Shown here: in pieces, positions 27,658 through 36,551 of the stretch
How the letters are laid out: each line of letters begins with the position of its first letter
How positions within the stretch are numbered: position 1 is the first letter of the stretch
DNA from: Amycolatopsis australiensis
GTDB taxonomy: Bacteria > Actinomycetota > Actinomycetes > Mycobacteriales > Pseudonocardiaceae
Reading direction: 5' to 3'
DNA length: 64,000 bases
NCBI RefSeq assembly: GCF_900119165.1
Contig: NZ_FPJG01000006.1
Span: 124,001-188,000, forward strand
Notes under the pieces: model-generated
Database searches by the model: none
Seen by the model: the letters and a program-made list of their open reading frames with translations, nothing else
Told to the model about the DNA's origin: nothing
Position numbers and translations under genes: made by a program

Positions 27658-28047
27658 ATGCACGGACCGACCCAGCTGTTCACGGTGATCGCCCTGGTCT
27701 CGCTGCCGACCGTGATGTACGGCGGTTACGCGCTGATGGGCGTCATGCGCGACCGCAAGCTCACCGAGCACCAGCGCGCGATGTTCCGCGCCGGCCACGC
27801 CCACGCCGGCGTCCTGCTGGTCCTCGCCCTGGTCGCGCTGCAGATCCTCAGCCGCACGACCCTCTCGGACACCACGCAGTGGATCGCCTGCTTCCTGCTG
27901 CTGTTCGGCATCCTCGCTCAATCGGGTGGATTCTTCGTCCACCTGATCCCGGGCAAGGGGTCGCTCGGCGGGCGCGTCACGTCCGTCGGTGCGGTGCTGC
28001 TGGCCGCGGCCACGCTGCTCACCGCGTACGGGGTCGCCTTCGCCTGA
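27658..28047 (+). CDS. Small four-helix membrane protein, unknown function
   Basis: 129 residues with four membrane segments. Conserved-looking polar residues lie between helices 1 and 2: MRDRKLTEHQRAMFRAGHAHAGVLLVLAL, where GHAHAG could bind a metal or haem. The ATG follows GAAGGAG by 7 nt. The promoter holds palindromes of TetR-operator type. A role cannot be assigned. Confidence 0.72.
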   Translation: MHGPTQLFTVIALVSLPTVMYGGYALMGVMRDRKLTEHQRAMFRAGHAHAGVLLVLALVALQILSRTTLSDTTQWIACFLLLFGILAQSGGFFVHLIPGKGSLGGRVTSVGAVLLAAATLLTAYGVAFA

Positions 28048-28070
28048 GCGCCGGTCGTTAAGCTGGTGAC

Positions 28071-29357
28071 GTGCCTGAATACCTGCCGACCGCGCCCTAC
28101 AAGGGGACCCGGGACTTCCTGCCCGCCGAAATGTCCGTGCGTACCCAGGTGTTCGGTCATCTCTACGACGTCCTGGAGCGCCGCGGCTTCCTCCGCTACG
28201 ACGGCCCGATCCTCGAGTCGGCCGAGATCTACGAGCGCAAGTCCGGCCAGGAGATCGCGGACAAGCAGCTGTACACGCTGACCGACAAGGGCGGGCGACG
28301 GCTCGCGCTGCGCCCGGAGATGACGCCGTCGGTGGCGCGGATGATCGCCGGGAGCGCCAAGTCGCTGTCGTTCCCGGTCCGCTGGTACAGCCACCCGAAC
28401 TGCCACCGGTACGAGGCGCCGCAGCGCGGCCGCGTGCGCGAGCACTGGCAGATCAACGCGGACATCTTCGGCTCGGACAGCGCCAACTGCGAGATCGAGA
28501 TCTTCGAGCTGGTGCACGACATGATGGCCGCGCTGGGCGCGACGCCGGACATGTTCGTGCTGCGCGTCAACGACCGGAACCTGCTGACGTCGGCGCTCAC
28601 CGACGTCGCCGGCGTCTCCGAGGACCACCTGTCCCAGGTATTCGCGCTGGTCGACCGCTGGGAGAAGTACCCGCGCGAGAAACTGGCCGAGAGCGCGGCG
28701 GAGATCGGGCTGTCGGACAAGCAGTTCGAGAAGCTGGCCGAGACGCTCGGCGCCGGCGAGGCGCTGCTCGACGAGCTGCCGTCCGAGGTCCGGGAGCAGT
28801 CGAACCTGGTCCGCGTGCTGAACAGCAGCGCGGGTTCGCTGGTGAAGTACGAGCCGATGATCGTGCGCGGGCTGGCGTACTACACGTCGACGGTGTTCGA
28901 GGTCTTCGACACCTCACCGGAGAACCGCCGTGCCCTGTTCGGCGGCGGCCGCTACAGCGACCTGGCTTCGATGTTCACGCCGCAGCAGATCCCGGGTATC
29001 GGGTTCGGCATGGGCGACGTGACGCTGATGGACTTCCTCGGCACGCACGGCCTGACCCCGGCCCCGCGCAGCGAGGTCGACGTGATGGTGATCCCGGTGA
29101 CCGAGGACCTCTTCGACGCGGCCCGTTCCGTGGCGGGCTCGCTGCGCGCCGCCGGGCTGCGGACGTCGACCCCGATCGAGCACCGCAAGCTCGGCAAGGA
29201 GCTGACCCGCGCGGACAAGGCGGGCGCGGTGGCGGTGGTGATCGTCGGCCAGGAGGACTGGGCGGCGGGGAACGTGACCGTCCGCAGCCTGGCGACGCGG
29301 GAGCAGAACCCGGTCCCGGTCGCGGAAGCGCCCGCGGCGGTCGCGGCGTTGCTGTGA
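28071..29357 (+). CDS. hisS: Histidyl-tRNA synthetase, atypical clade
   Basis: 428-residue class II synthetase. Motifs: APYKGTRDFLPAEMSVRTQVF at the N-terminus, motif 2 ALRPEMTPSVARMIAG with RHEAPQRGRVREHWQINADIFG-like core (RYEAPQRGRVREHW), and the His loop GLAYYTSTVFEVFDT. The usual actinobacterial HisRS has GVGxxTDxVxKEMYTF and RGLDYYxxTVFE; here these read KSGQEIADKQLYTLTDKGG and RGLAYYTSTVFE. So this is a different HisRS type, seen in my memory mainly outside actinobacteria, and a standard copy may exist elsewhere in the genome. The start is GTG. Confidence 0.9.
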   Translation: MPEYLPTAPYKGTRDFLPAEMSVRTQVFGHLYDVLERRGFLRYDGPILESAEIYERKSGQEIADKQLYTLTDKGGRRLALRPEMTPSVARMIAGSAKSLSFPVRWYSHPNCHRYEAPQRGRVREHWQINADIFGSDSANCEIEIFELVHDMMAALGATPDMFVLRVNDRNLLTSALTDVAGVSEDHLSQVFALVDRWEKYPREKLAESAAEIGLSDKQFEKLAETLGAGEALLDELPSEVREQSNLVRVLNSSAGSLVKYEPMIVRGLAYYTSTVFEVFDTSPENRRALFGGGRYSDLASMFTPQQIPGIGFGMGDVTLMDFLGTHGLTPAPRSEVDVMVIPVTEDLFDAARSVAGSLRAAGLRTSTPIEHRKLGKELTRADKAGAVAVVIVGQEDWAAGNVTVRSLATREQNPVPVAEAPAAVAALL

Positions 29358-29406
29358 CACAGCGGTATCGCGCGTGCTGCCCTCCGGCCGCGCGACGCCT
29401 GCCTGA

Positions 29407-30618
29407 TCACGCGTGCTGTCCGGCCGGGTCGGCGCGGAGCAACCTCAGGGTGAACGTCGCTCCCGCCCCCGGCTTGCTCGCCGCCGCGATCGTGCCGCCG
29501 TGGCCCGTCACCACCTCGCGGACCAGTGCCAGGCCGAGGCCGAACCGGCGGCCGTCGCCGTCCGAGCCGCGGGCGAACCGCTCGAAGACGCGGTCCGCGT
29601 CCGCCGCCGGGAAGCCGACACCCGTGTCGCGGACGCGCAACTCCACGTGCCGGTCGTCGGGCACACCCAGCCACACCTCGATCGAGCCGCCCGGCGGCGT
29701 GTGGCCGAGTGCGTTGTCCAGCAACGCCGACAGCACCCGGCGCAACGCCGTCGGCACTCCCTGGACCACGTACGGCCGCCGCTCGCGGGTCACCGCCAGC
29801 CGCACCTGGCTCTCGCCCGCGCGGACCGCCTCCGCCGCGACCGCCTCCTCCGCCAGCGTCCCGAGCTCCACCGGCTCCAGCGACGGCCGTTCGCCGCACG
29901 CCTGCGCCGACAACAGCAGGTCCTCGACGACCTCGCCGAGCTCCCGCGTGCCGCGTACCAGGTGATCGAGGTCCTCGGCGTCACGGCCGGACGCGCGTCG
30001 GGCCAGCAGCTGCGCCCGCGTGTGCAGCCTGGTCAGCGGCGCGCGCAGTTCGTGGGAAGCGTCGGCGACGAACGTCCGCTGCCGCCGCAGCGCGTCGGCC
30101 AGCGGGCGAATCGCCCGGCACGCCAGCACCCGCCCGCACAGCACGGCCGCCAGCAGCGCGAGCACCTCGGCGACGCCGAGCCCGAACACCAGCGACGACC
30201 GGTCCTGGATCTGGTAGCGCTCCTCGAAGAACGCCTGCGAGACGACGCCGTCACGGTTCTCCACGCGGATCGTGTACGTCATCCCTTCGAGCGACCGCCG
30301 TTCCGTGTGGACGTCACCGGGCGAGGGCACCGCGGCGTCCAGCGACGGCAGCGGCATCCCGGGCGGCACCGGGCCCGCCGGCGTGTGCGTGCCCGGCGTG
30401 AACAGCCAGACGCAGCCCGGCGGGATCGTCGCGGGACCGAGCTGGATCGTCCGGGCCAGCGTCCGGTCGGCGTCGGCGTGCTGCCCGGACAGCAGCATCC
30501 CGTAGGCGACCGCGCCCGCGACGGCCACCAGCAGCGACACGACCACGGCGATCTGCGCGGTGATCGCCCACCGCGCCCGCCGCAGGGCCCGCTCTTCGGG
30601 GTCGCCGCGGGCCTTCAC
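29407..30618 (-). CDS. Sensor histidine kinase
   Basis: 403 residues. Two membrane helices (about 16-44 and 141-165) bracket an extracellular domain of roughly 95 residues. A short linker leads to the dimerisation box TFVADASHELRAPLTRLHTRAQLL (phospho-His), then the ATPase domain with LDNALGHTPPGGS (N box), RDTGVGFPAAD (G1), FGLGLALVREVVTGHGG (G2). It partners the response regulator upstream, whose stop overlaps its GTG start by 4 nt. The stimulus is unknown. Confidence 0.92.
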   Translation of the reverse strand: MKARGDPEERALRRARWAITAQIAVVVSLLVAVAGAVAYGMLLSGQHADADRTLARTIQLGPATIPPGCVWLFTPGTHTPAGPVPPGMPLPSLDAAVPSPGDVHTERRSLEGMTYTIRVENRDGVVSQAFFEERYQIQDRSSLVFGLGVAEVLALLAAVLCGRVLACRAIRPLADALRRQRTFVADASHELRAPLTRLHTRAQLLARRASGRDAEDLDHLVRGTRELGEVVEDLLLSAQACGERPSLEPVELGTLAEEAVAAEAVRAGESQVRLAVTRERRPYVVQGVPTALRRVLSALLDNALGHTPPGGSIEVWLGVPDDRHVELRVRDTGVGFPAADADRVFERFARGSDGDGRRFGLGLALVREVVTGHGGTIAAASKPGAGATFTLRLLRADPAGQHA

Positions 30619-31289
30619 ACCGCGCCGATCTGGTAGCCGAGGCCGTGCACGGTCCGGACGACGTCGCGGCCGAGCTTGCGCCGCAGGTAGTACACGTAGG
30701 TGTCCACAATGGACTCACCGGTCGAGTCGGCGAACACGCGCGTGCGCAACGCGGCGCGCGGGTGGATCGCCTTGGGCCGCTGGGCCAGCGTCCGCAGCAG
30801 CTCGAACTCGCGCCCGGACAGCGTGATCCGCTCCCCGCGCGGCAGGACGACCTCGCGCCGTTGCAGGTCCAGGGCGGCCGCGCCGAGCGGGAGGCATTGC
30901 GCGCCCTCGAGGTCACGGCGGCCCAGCGCCCGCAGCCGGGCCAGCAGCTCCTCGGCCTCGAACGGCTTGACGAGGTAGTCGTCGGCACCGGCGTCGAGCC
31001 CGCCGACGCGGTCGGCCAGCTCGCCCAGCGCCGAGAGCACCAGCACGCGCGTGGTCACCGCGCGGGCCCGCAGCCGCCGGAGCAGCTCCAGCCCGTCCAG
31101 CACCGGGAGACGGCGGTCGATGATCATCACGTCGTACCGCCCGGTGAGCCCGAGGTGCAGCCCCCGCTGGCCGTCGTGGGCCGCCTCGGCTTCGTAGCCT
31201 TCGCCGGTGAGCAGCTCCGCGAGCATGCCCGCCAGTTCGCGGTCGTCTTCGACCAAGAGCACCCGCGGTTTCGTTGCCCCATCGCGCAC
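30615..31289 (-). CDS. OmpR/PhoB-type response regulator
   Basis: 224 residues. The receiver domain has the acidic pair VEDDREL, a phosphorylatable Asp in DVMIIDRRLPVLDGLELL, Thr/Ser in VLVLSALGELADRV and Lys in DYLVKPFEAEELLARLRAL. The C-terminal winged helix ends DTYVYYLRRKLGRDVVRTVHGLGYQI. The start is GTG (31287-31289). First gene of the two-gene regulator/kinase operon. Confidence 0.94.
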   Translation of the reverse strand: MRDGATKPRVLLVEDDRELAGMLAELLTGEGYEAEAAHDGQRGLHLGLTGRYDVMIIDRRLPVLDGLELLRRLRARAVTTRVLVLSALGELADRVGGLDAGADDYLVKPFEAEELLARLRALGRRDLEGAQCLPLGAAALDLQRREVVLPRGERITLSGREFELLRTLAQRPKAIHPRAALRTRVFADSTGESIVDTYVYYLRRKLGRDVVRTVHGLGYQIGAV

Positions 31290-31326
31290 GAACCCATACT
31301 GGCAGTGATTTTCCGAATTTGAACTA

Positions 31327-32607
31327 TCAACTTTTCCCGGTGGCCGGCACCGGTTCCGCCGTCAGGAGTACCGCGCTGCTCCCCCGGCGGGCATCGCGCC
31401 GGTCGAGCAGGGTCAGGATCGGCGCGGTCATGATCGTGGTGACGAGCGCGACCAGCACCAGCACCGTGAACAACGCCGACGAGACGATCCCGGCGGCGAG
31501 CCCGATGTTCAGCGCGATCAGCTGCATCAGCCCCCGCGCGTTGACCAGCACGCCGACCCGCGTCGCGATCTCCGGCGGCTCGCCGGCCAGCCGGGCGGCA
31601 CCCCACGAAGCGCCCAGCTTGCCGGCGATCGCGACCACCACCGTCACCAGCGCGAAGGCGAGCAGCTTCGGATCGGCCAGCAGCGCGAACCGCGTGTTCA
31701 GGCCCGAGTAGGTGAAGAAGAGCGGGACGAACACGATTCGCCCGATCGGCATCAGCTTGGCGAGCACCGCGTCGGAGGCCGCGCCGCGCGGGAACGCCAC
31801 GCCGACGGTGAACGCGCCGAACACCGCGTACAGCCCGATCGTGTCGGTGAACCAGGCGGCCGCGAACAGCGTCAGCGCGGTGATCAGCACCCGCTGGTCG
31901 ACGCTCACCCGCTCGCTGCCGATCATCCGGCTCAGCAGGCGCCGGCCGACGACGAACACGGCCAGCGCGAAGAGCACGCCGCCGCCCAGCGCGAGGGCGA
32001 CCGGACCGGCCGACCCGGCGTGCATGCCGAGCACGACCGCCAGCAGCAGCCACGCGAGCACGTCGTCGAGCGCGCCGCAGGCCAGCGCCAGCGAGCCGAA
32101 CTTCGTCGACGCGATCCCGCGTTCGGTGATGATCCGGACCATCATCGGGAACGCGGTGATCGCCACCGCCACCCCGACGAACGCGGCCGAGGTCACCGGC
32201 GAGACGCCTTCCTTGCCGATGCCGACCCACGACGTCCCGGCGACCGCGACGCCGACGCCGAGTGCCAGCGGCACCAGCGTCCCGGCCGACGAGATCGCGG
32301 CGACCGACTTCCGCGACCGCGCGATGCTCCCGAGGTTGAACTCGTAGCCCGCGCCGAACATGTAGATGACCAGGCCGATCTGGCCGCCGACGTAGAGCAG
32401 CGAGCGGATCCCGTCCGGGAACAGCGCCGCCTGCACGTGCGGCAGCAGCAGCCCGAACAGCGACGGGCCGAGCAGCACGCCCGCGACCATCTCCCCGACC
32501 ACCGGCGGCTGGCCCAGCTTGACCGCGATCATGCAGACCACCCGCACGACCACGAGGATCACCACCACGGCGAGGAAGAACATCGGCGCCGCTTCGGACG
32601 GGCTCAT
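31327..32607 (-). CDS. CPA2-type cation/proton antiporter
   Basis: 426 residues with about 12-13 membrane helices and no cytosolic TrkA domain. Typical parts: KLGQPPVVGEMVAGVLLGPSLFGLLLPH, AGYEFNLGSI, VTSAAFVGVAVAITAFPMMVRII, CGALDDVLAWLLLAVVLG (the transport Asp pair DD) and AFTVGVAFPRG. It exchanges Na+ or K+ for H+. Its ATG overlaps the stop of the P450-like gene by 4 nt, which makes it the last gene of a four-gene operon. An antiporter in a redox operon is unusual. Confidence 0.88.
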   Translation of the reverse strand: MSPSEAAPMFFLAVVVILVVVRVVCMIAVKLGQPPVVGEMVAGVLLGPSLFGLLLPHVQAALFPDGIRSLLYVGGQIGLVIYMFGAGYEFNLGSIARSRKSVAAISSAGTLVPLALGVGVAVAGTSWVGIGKEGVSPVTSAAFVGVAVAITAFPMMVRIITERGIASTKFGSLALACGALDDVLAWLLLAVVLGMHAGSAGPVALALGGGVLFALAVFVVGRRLLSRMIGSERVSVDQRVLITALTLFAAAWFTDTIGLYAVFGAFTVGVAFPRGAASDAVLAKLMPIGRIVFVPLFFTYSGLNTRFALLADPKLLAFALVTVVVAIAGKLGASWGAARLAGEPPEIATRVGVLVNARGLMQLIALNIGLAAGIVSSALFTVLVLVALVTTIMTAPILTLLDRRDARRGSSAVLLTAEPVPATGKS

Positions 32608-33869
32608 CGGTTACCTCCGGCGAAGTAGGTGGTGCAGAGGGCCTGGCGACGGGCGTCGAGAACCATGTACGTGCCGAAGACGAGCTGGGCGAGGCTGCGC
32701 CAGACGTCCTCCCAGCGGTCGCGGACCGCGAGCCACGCCAGCGGCGCGCGGTTCCGGCGGGCGCCACGCGGGGTGAGCAGTGCGGGACCGCGGTTGGGGA
32801 TCGAGCGCGTGTGACCGGCCGTCGAGGCGAGGCTGAACCGCCGCAGCACCTCGCGCGTCACGATCCGCATGGTCACCGGGGCGATCCCGCGGGCCGGGCA
32901 GGCGCGGTTCTGCGCGACGCCGAACGGGATGAAGTCCGCCTTCGCCGCCTGCGCCGCGAAGTCCGGGTAGCTGAAGCACAGCACCGTGCCCGCCGGGATG
33001 GTCAGGTGCTCCAGCTCGATGTCGGCGGTGGAGATCCGGTGCGCGATGCCGAACAGCGGGTACGCGCGCAGTCCGTCGTCGATCACGCGGGCCAGGTAGG
33101 CGTCGTCGTCCGGGTGCTCGACGAGGCGCGCCTGGACGTCCGGCCGTTGGGCGATGATCATCAGCAGGTGCGCCATCGCTTCGGACATCTGCACGACAGC
33201 GGTGTTGAAGAACGTCCCCTGCAGGTAGTACGCCTGCTCATCCGGGGTCAGGGAGGGCGGCAGCGGGTGCGGGACGTCGGTAAGCCGCCGGCGCAGGTAC
33301 CGCGTCAGGCGGGCCCGGCGGCGCATGTTCCGCGGCCGCACGCATTTGAGCGCCGAGACGACGTCGTCGGCGTGCCCGACGATGAGGTCGCGGGCCTCGG
33401 GCGGGCACGGCTCGTCGAACACCAGCTCGTAGTACAGCTCCGCCCAGATCGGCATCATCTCGTCGCGCAGCCGGACCAGCCCGGGCCGGACGCCGTCGAG
33501 GACGCGCGCTGCCACCCGCCGGGTCAGCTCCTCCGAGTCCTGTTTGGACCGGACGAGGATGTGCCGGGTGCACTTGGCGACCTCGTCGTAGCGCGGCCCG
33601 GCTTCCAGGTGCTCCTGGTGCACCTGCGGGCCGGGCGCGAGCCAGTACCAGAACAGGTCCGACAGCGCGGCACCGCGGCTGCGGCCGTTCGCGGCCGGGT
33701 CGGCGTAGACGCGCTTGAAGTCCGCGGCACCGACCCGCTCGCCGGGGACGGTCAGCGTGTCCTGGCCGTTGACCAGCGCGAAGATCTTCATCCGCAGCGC
33801 CACGACCCGGTGTGGCAGCCACGCGGGCGCGGTCGCCACGGCGGCCGCGGCCAGCACCTTGCCGATCAT
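32604..33869 (-). CDS. Atypical cytochrome P450
   Basis: 421 residues. The haem-binding loop reads FIPFGVAQNRACPARG: a Cys is present but the usual FGxGxHxCxG is replaced, with one more residue before the Cys. The K-helix ExxR appears as DGLR (IDDGLRAYPLFGIAHR), with Asp for Glu, and the oxygen-binding AGxxT is missing from the I-helix (GTFFNTAVVQMSEAMAHLL). An N-terminal hydrophobic stretch may anchor it. It may use peroxide or catalyse a non-oxygenase reaction; this is inference. It overlaps both neighbours by 4 nt. Confidence 0.75.
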   Translation of the reverse strand: MIGKVLAAAAVATAPAWLPHRVVALRMKIFALVNGQDTLTVPGERVGAADFKRVYADPAANGRSRGAALSDLFWYWLAPGPQVHQEHLEAGPRYDEVAKCTRHILVRSKQDSEELTRRVAARVLDGVRPGLVRLRDEMMPIWAELYYELVFDEPCPPEARDLIVGHADDVVSALKCVRPRNMRRRARLTRYLRRRLTDVPHPLPPSLTPDEQAYYLQGTFFNTAVVQMSEAMAHLLMIIAQRPDVQARLVEHPDDDAYLARVIDDGLRAYPLFGIAHRISTADIELEHLTIPAGTVLCFSYPDFAAQAAKADFIPFGVAQNRACPARGIAPVTMRIVTREVLRRFSLASTAGHTRSIPNRGPALLTPRGARRNRAPLAWLAVRDRWEDVWRSLAQLVFGTYMVLDARRQALCTTYFAGGNR

Positions 33870-34936
33870 CGCCGCACCTGGTCCGGGGTGAGGTCGGCCG
33901 GGTGCCGGCCGCCGCACATCGCGAGGGCCTGGTCGAAGTCGTCCCGCAGCAGGTTCAGGACCTGCGTGACGCCTTCGCGCCCGGCCGCGGCCAGGCCCCA
34001 CACCACCGGGCGGCCGACGCCGACCGCGTCCGCGCCGAGGGCCAGCGCCTTGACGACGTCGGTGCCGCGGCGGATCCCGCCGTCGAGCAGCACGGGGATC
34101 GCGCCGCCGACCGCGGCCGCGATCTCCGGCAGCACGTCGATCGTGGCGGGCACGGTGTCGAGCTGGCGGCCGCCGTGGTTGGACACGACGATCCCGGCGA
34201 CGCCGTGGTGCACCGCCAGGCGCGCGTCTTCGGGGTGGAGCACGCCCTTGACCAGCACCGGCAGCTTGGTCTTCGCGCGCAGCCACCCGATGTGGTCCCA
34301 GTTCAGCCCAGCCGACATGACGATCTCCCGGACATGGCTGGCGTTGCCGCCACTCCGGTTTTCCCCCAGGTTGCGCAGGTTCTCCACGGCCAGACCCGGC
34401 GGCAGGTCGTGGAAGTCGTTGCGGTCGTCGCGCTCGCGGCGGCCGAGCACGGGCGAATCGACCGTGACGACGAACGCCTTGACACCGGCCGCTTCCGCGC
34501 GGCGCACGATCGCCTCGGTGAACTCCAGGTCGGGCTGCAGGTACAGCTGGAACCACAGACCCGGGTCCGGCACGACCTCGCGGGCCGCCGCGGCGATGTC
34601 CTCGATCGCCGTGGTGGCGGCCATGCTGACGATCATGATCGTGCCCGCCCGCGCCGCCGCGCGAGCCGTGGCCAGTTCGCCGTCGGCGTGCGCGAGCCGG
34701 TGGAACGCCGTCGGCGCGAGCAGGATCGGCATCGAAGACGGCGTCCCGAGCAACCGGATCGAGAGGTCGCGCTTGTCGCTGCCGCGCAGTACCCGGGGCA
34801 GCAGCCGGAGGCGTTTGAAGGCTTCTTCGTTGTCGCGCACGGTGATTTCGTCCTGTGCGCCGCCCGCGAAGTAGTCGTAGTGCACCGGGTCGAGGCGCTG
34901 CCGGGCCGCCGCCTCGAACTCCGCGACCGTCCGCAT
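33866..34936 (-). CDS. FMN-dependent 2-hydroxyacid oxidase/dehydrogenase
   Basis: 356 residues of the lactate oxidase/glycolate oxidase family. Motifs: FDYFAGGAQDE-type start (HYDYFAGGAQDEITVRDNEEAF), PILLAPTAFHRLAHADGE, WFQLYLQPD, FVVTVDSPVLGRRERDDRNDF, the catalytic His in GIVVSNHGGRQLD and the FMN phosphate site DGGIRRGTDVVKALALGADAVGVGRP. Start ATG overlaps the upstream stop by 1 nt; its stop overlaps the P450 start. Some family members act on peptides or mycofactocin-like cofactors, so the substrate is open. Confidence 0.88.
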   Translation of the reverse strand: MRTVAEFEAAARQRLDPVHYDYFAGGAQDEITVRDNEEAFKRLRLLPRVLRGSDKRDLSIRLLGTPSSMPILLAPTAFHRLAHADGELATARAAARAGTIMIVSMAATTAIEDIAAAAREVVPDPGLWFQLYLQPDLEFTEAIVRRAEAAGVKAFVVTVDSPVLGRRERDDRNDFHDLPPGLAVENLRNLGENRSGGNASHVREIVMSAGLNWDHIGWLRAKTKLPVLVKGVLHPEDARLAVHHGVAGIVVSNHGGRQLDTVPATIDVLPEIAAAVGGAIPVLLDGGIRRGTDVVKALALGADAVGVGRPVVWGLAAAGREGVTQVLNLLRDDFDQALAMCGGRHPADLTPDQVRR

Positions 34937-36471
34937 CACAGCTCCCGCGTGAAGAACGCGGCCAGCGGTCCGATGTGGACCTCCTGGTCCCACTCGTTCT
35001 CGAGGTTCTCGGTGACGTGGTGGGTGGCGACCAGCTCGCCGCGGCGGTAGTGCCGCACGATCGGGTGGAGGTAGTGGCCTTCGCCGTGGTCGTTCGCCTT
35101 GTCCTGGGCGGCACGGGCGACGAAGTCGAACGGGTCGACCTTGTCGTGGTCCGGGCCGTAGTCCAGCGTGACGACGTAGGCGTCCTCCGGCGGGTTTTCG
35201 AGGACCCGGTCCACCGGCACCTCTTCGAGGTAGCGGGCGGTGTCGCCGTCGACGACCAGGACGTCACCGAGGAAGCCGAACTGCTGGTACAGCGCGGAAG
35301 TCCGGTTGATCCGGGTGATCACGGCGTCGGTCAGCGCGTCCGGCTTCGCGGGCAGCTCGGTGGCCGGCCACGGCGTGTCGTGGTACCGCTCGTTCAGCAC
35401 CTTGGCCAGCGCGCGGACGCCGTAGCGAAAGCCGTGGATGAACGCGCTGGTGGCCTTCTTGAAGTCGCGGACCTGCGTGATCGTGCCCGCGAAGTACAGG
35501 CCGGGCACGTTGACGGACTCCCAGTCGGGTGTCTGCGCCGGGAAGCGGTCGTTGATGGTCAGCCGCGGGCGGCAGTCTTCGTCGAACATTGAGGCGTCGA
35601 AGCGGAAGCCGGTGCAACCGATCACGCGGTCGTAGCGGATCTCCTTGATGACCTCATCGGCTCGCGCGAAGGCGAACTTGACGTGGTAGCCGTCGGCGTC
35701 CTTGCGGATTTCGCGGACTTCGCCGTCGAGGATCGCGTGCTGCAGCTTCAGCTGGTACATGTCGAGGATGCCCGCGTTGTAAGCGCGGAGGTGGCCGACG
35801 AAGTGCGTGCGCCACGCCAGCTTCACCGGCCGCGGGCCGCCGACGTGCACGACAGCGGCCTTCTCGATCAGGTTGTCGGCCGTCTCGAAGGCGGAGTTGC
35901 CCTTGCCGAGCACGAGAACCCGCTGGCCGGTGAACTCGTCCGGGTCCACGCTGACGTCGACGTACTGGTCGATCAGCTCGACGCCGGGGAACCGCGGGAT
36001 GTACGGCTTGGTCACGCCGGTGGCCATGATCAGCCGGTGCGCCCGGAATTCCGGGTCACCGGCGGTGAGGACGAAACTTCCTGCTTCGCGGCGGATGCGC
36101 GTCACGCGAGTGTCGTAGCGGACGTCGACCTTGTGCTTCTTCGCGTAGTCGGCGACGTAGCGCAGGAAGTCCGGTGCGTCCGGGAAGAGCTTGTCGCTGT
36201 AGTCGGTGAAGACCAGCTGGTCATCGTCGCCGTCGGCGAGGATCGAGTTCCAGTCCATCCGCATGCGCAGCTCCGGGTCGGCGTACCCGGTGTGCTTCTT
36301 GTTGATGGAGATGAGGGTCCGGTGCCGCGGGAACGTCTCGAAGAAGTGGCCGGGCGCGGACCCGGCCTCCAGCACGAGGTACCGGTGCCCGGCGTGGCCG
36401 AGGTGCTGCCCCAGCTGCAACCCGGCCGGCCCCGCGCCGACGACCAGATAATCGAGCACTTCCTCCGCCAC
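34936..36471 (-). CDS. FOXRED2-like FAD/NAD(P)-binding oxidoreductase
   Basis: 511 residues. FAD site YLVVGAGPAGLQLGQHLGHAGHRYLVLEAG; second dinucleotide site RVLVLGKGNSAFETADNLIEKA; GCTGFRFDASMFD and VPGLYFAGTI towards the C-terminus. The region PRHRTLISINKKHTGYADPELRMRMDWNSIL resembles eukaryotic FOXRED2. It is probably a flavin monooxygenase or related oxidoreductase. First gene of the operon with the FMN oxidase, P450-like protein and antiporter. Confidence 0.83.
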   Translation of the reverse strand: MAEEVLDYLVVGAGPAGLQLGQHLGHAGHRYLVLEAGSAPGHFFETFPRHRTLISINKKHTGYADPELRMRMDWNSILADGDDDQLVFTDYSDKLFPDAPDFLRYVADYAKKHKVDVRYDTRVTRIRREAGSFVLTAGDPEFRAHRLIMATGVTKPYIPRFPGVELIDQYVDVSVDPDEFTGQRVLVLGKGNSAFETADNLIEKAAVVHVGGPRPVKLAWRTHFVGHLRAYNAGILDMYQLKLQHAILDGEVREIRKDADGYHVKFAFARADEVIKEIRYDRVIGCTGFRFDASMFDEDCRPRLTINDRFPAQTPDWESVNVPGLYFAGTITQVRDFKKATSAFIHGFRYGVRALAKVLNERYHDTPWPATELPAKPDALTDAVITRINRTSALYQQFGFLGDVLVVDGDTARYLEEVPVDRVLENPPEDAYVVTLDYGPDHDKVDPFDFVARAAQDKANDHGEGHYLHPIVRHYRRGELVATHHVTENLENEWDQEVHIGPLAAFFTREL

Positions 36472-36484
36472 GACGACCTCCTGA

Positions 36485-36516
36485 GGCTCGGCACCGAAGT
36501 TGATCGGCGCCGAGCC
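36485..36516 (-). terminator. Hairpin between the aldo-keto reductase and flavoprotein genes
   Basis: GGCTCGGC (36485-36492) pairs with GCCGAGCC (36509-36516). It lies after the reductase stop and just before the flavoprotein start, so it may separate the two units. No T-run follows. Confidence 0.4.
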
Positions 36517-36551
36517 TGCTCCGGAGATCTCAGAAAAGGCTCAGAGGCGCG

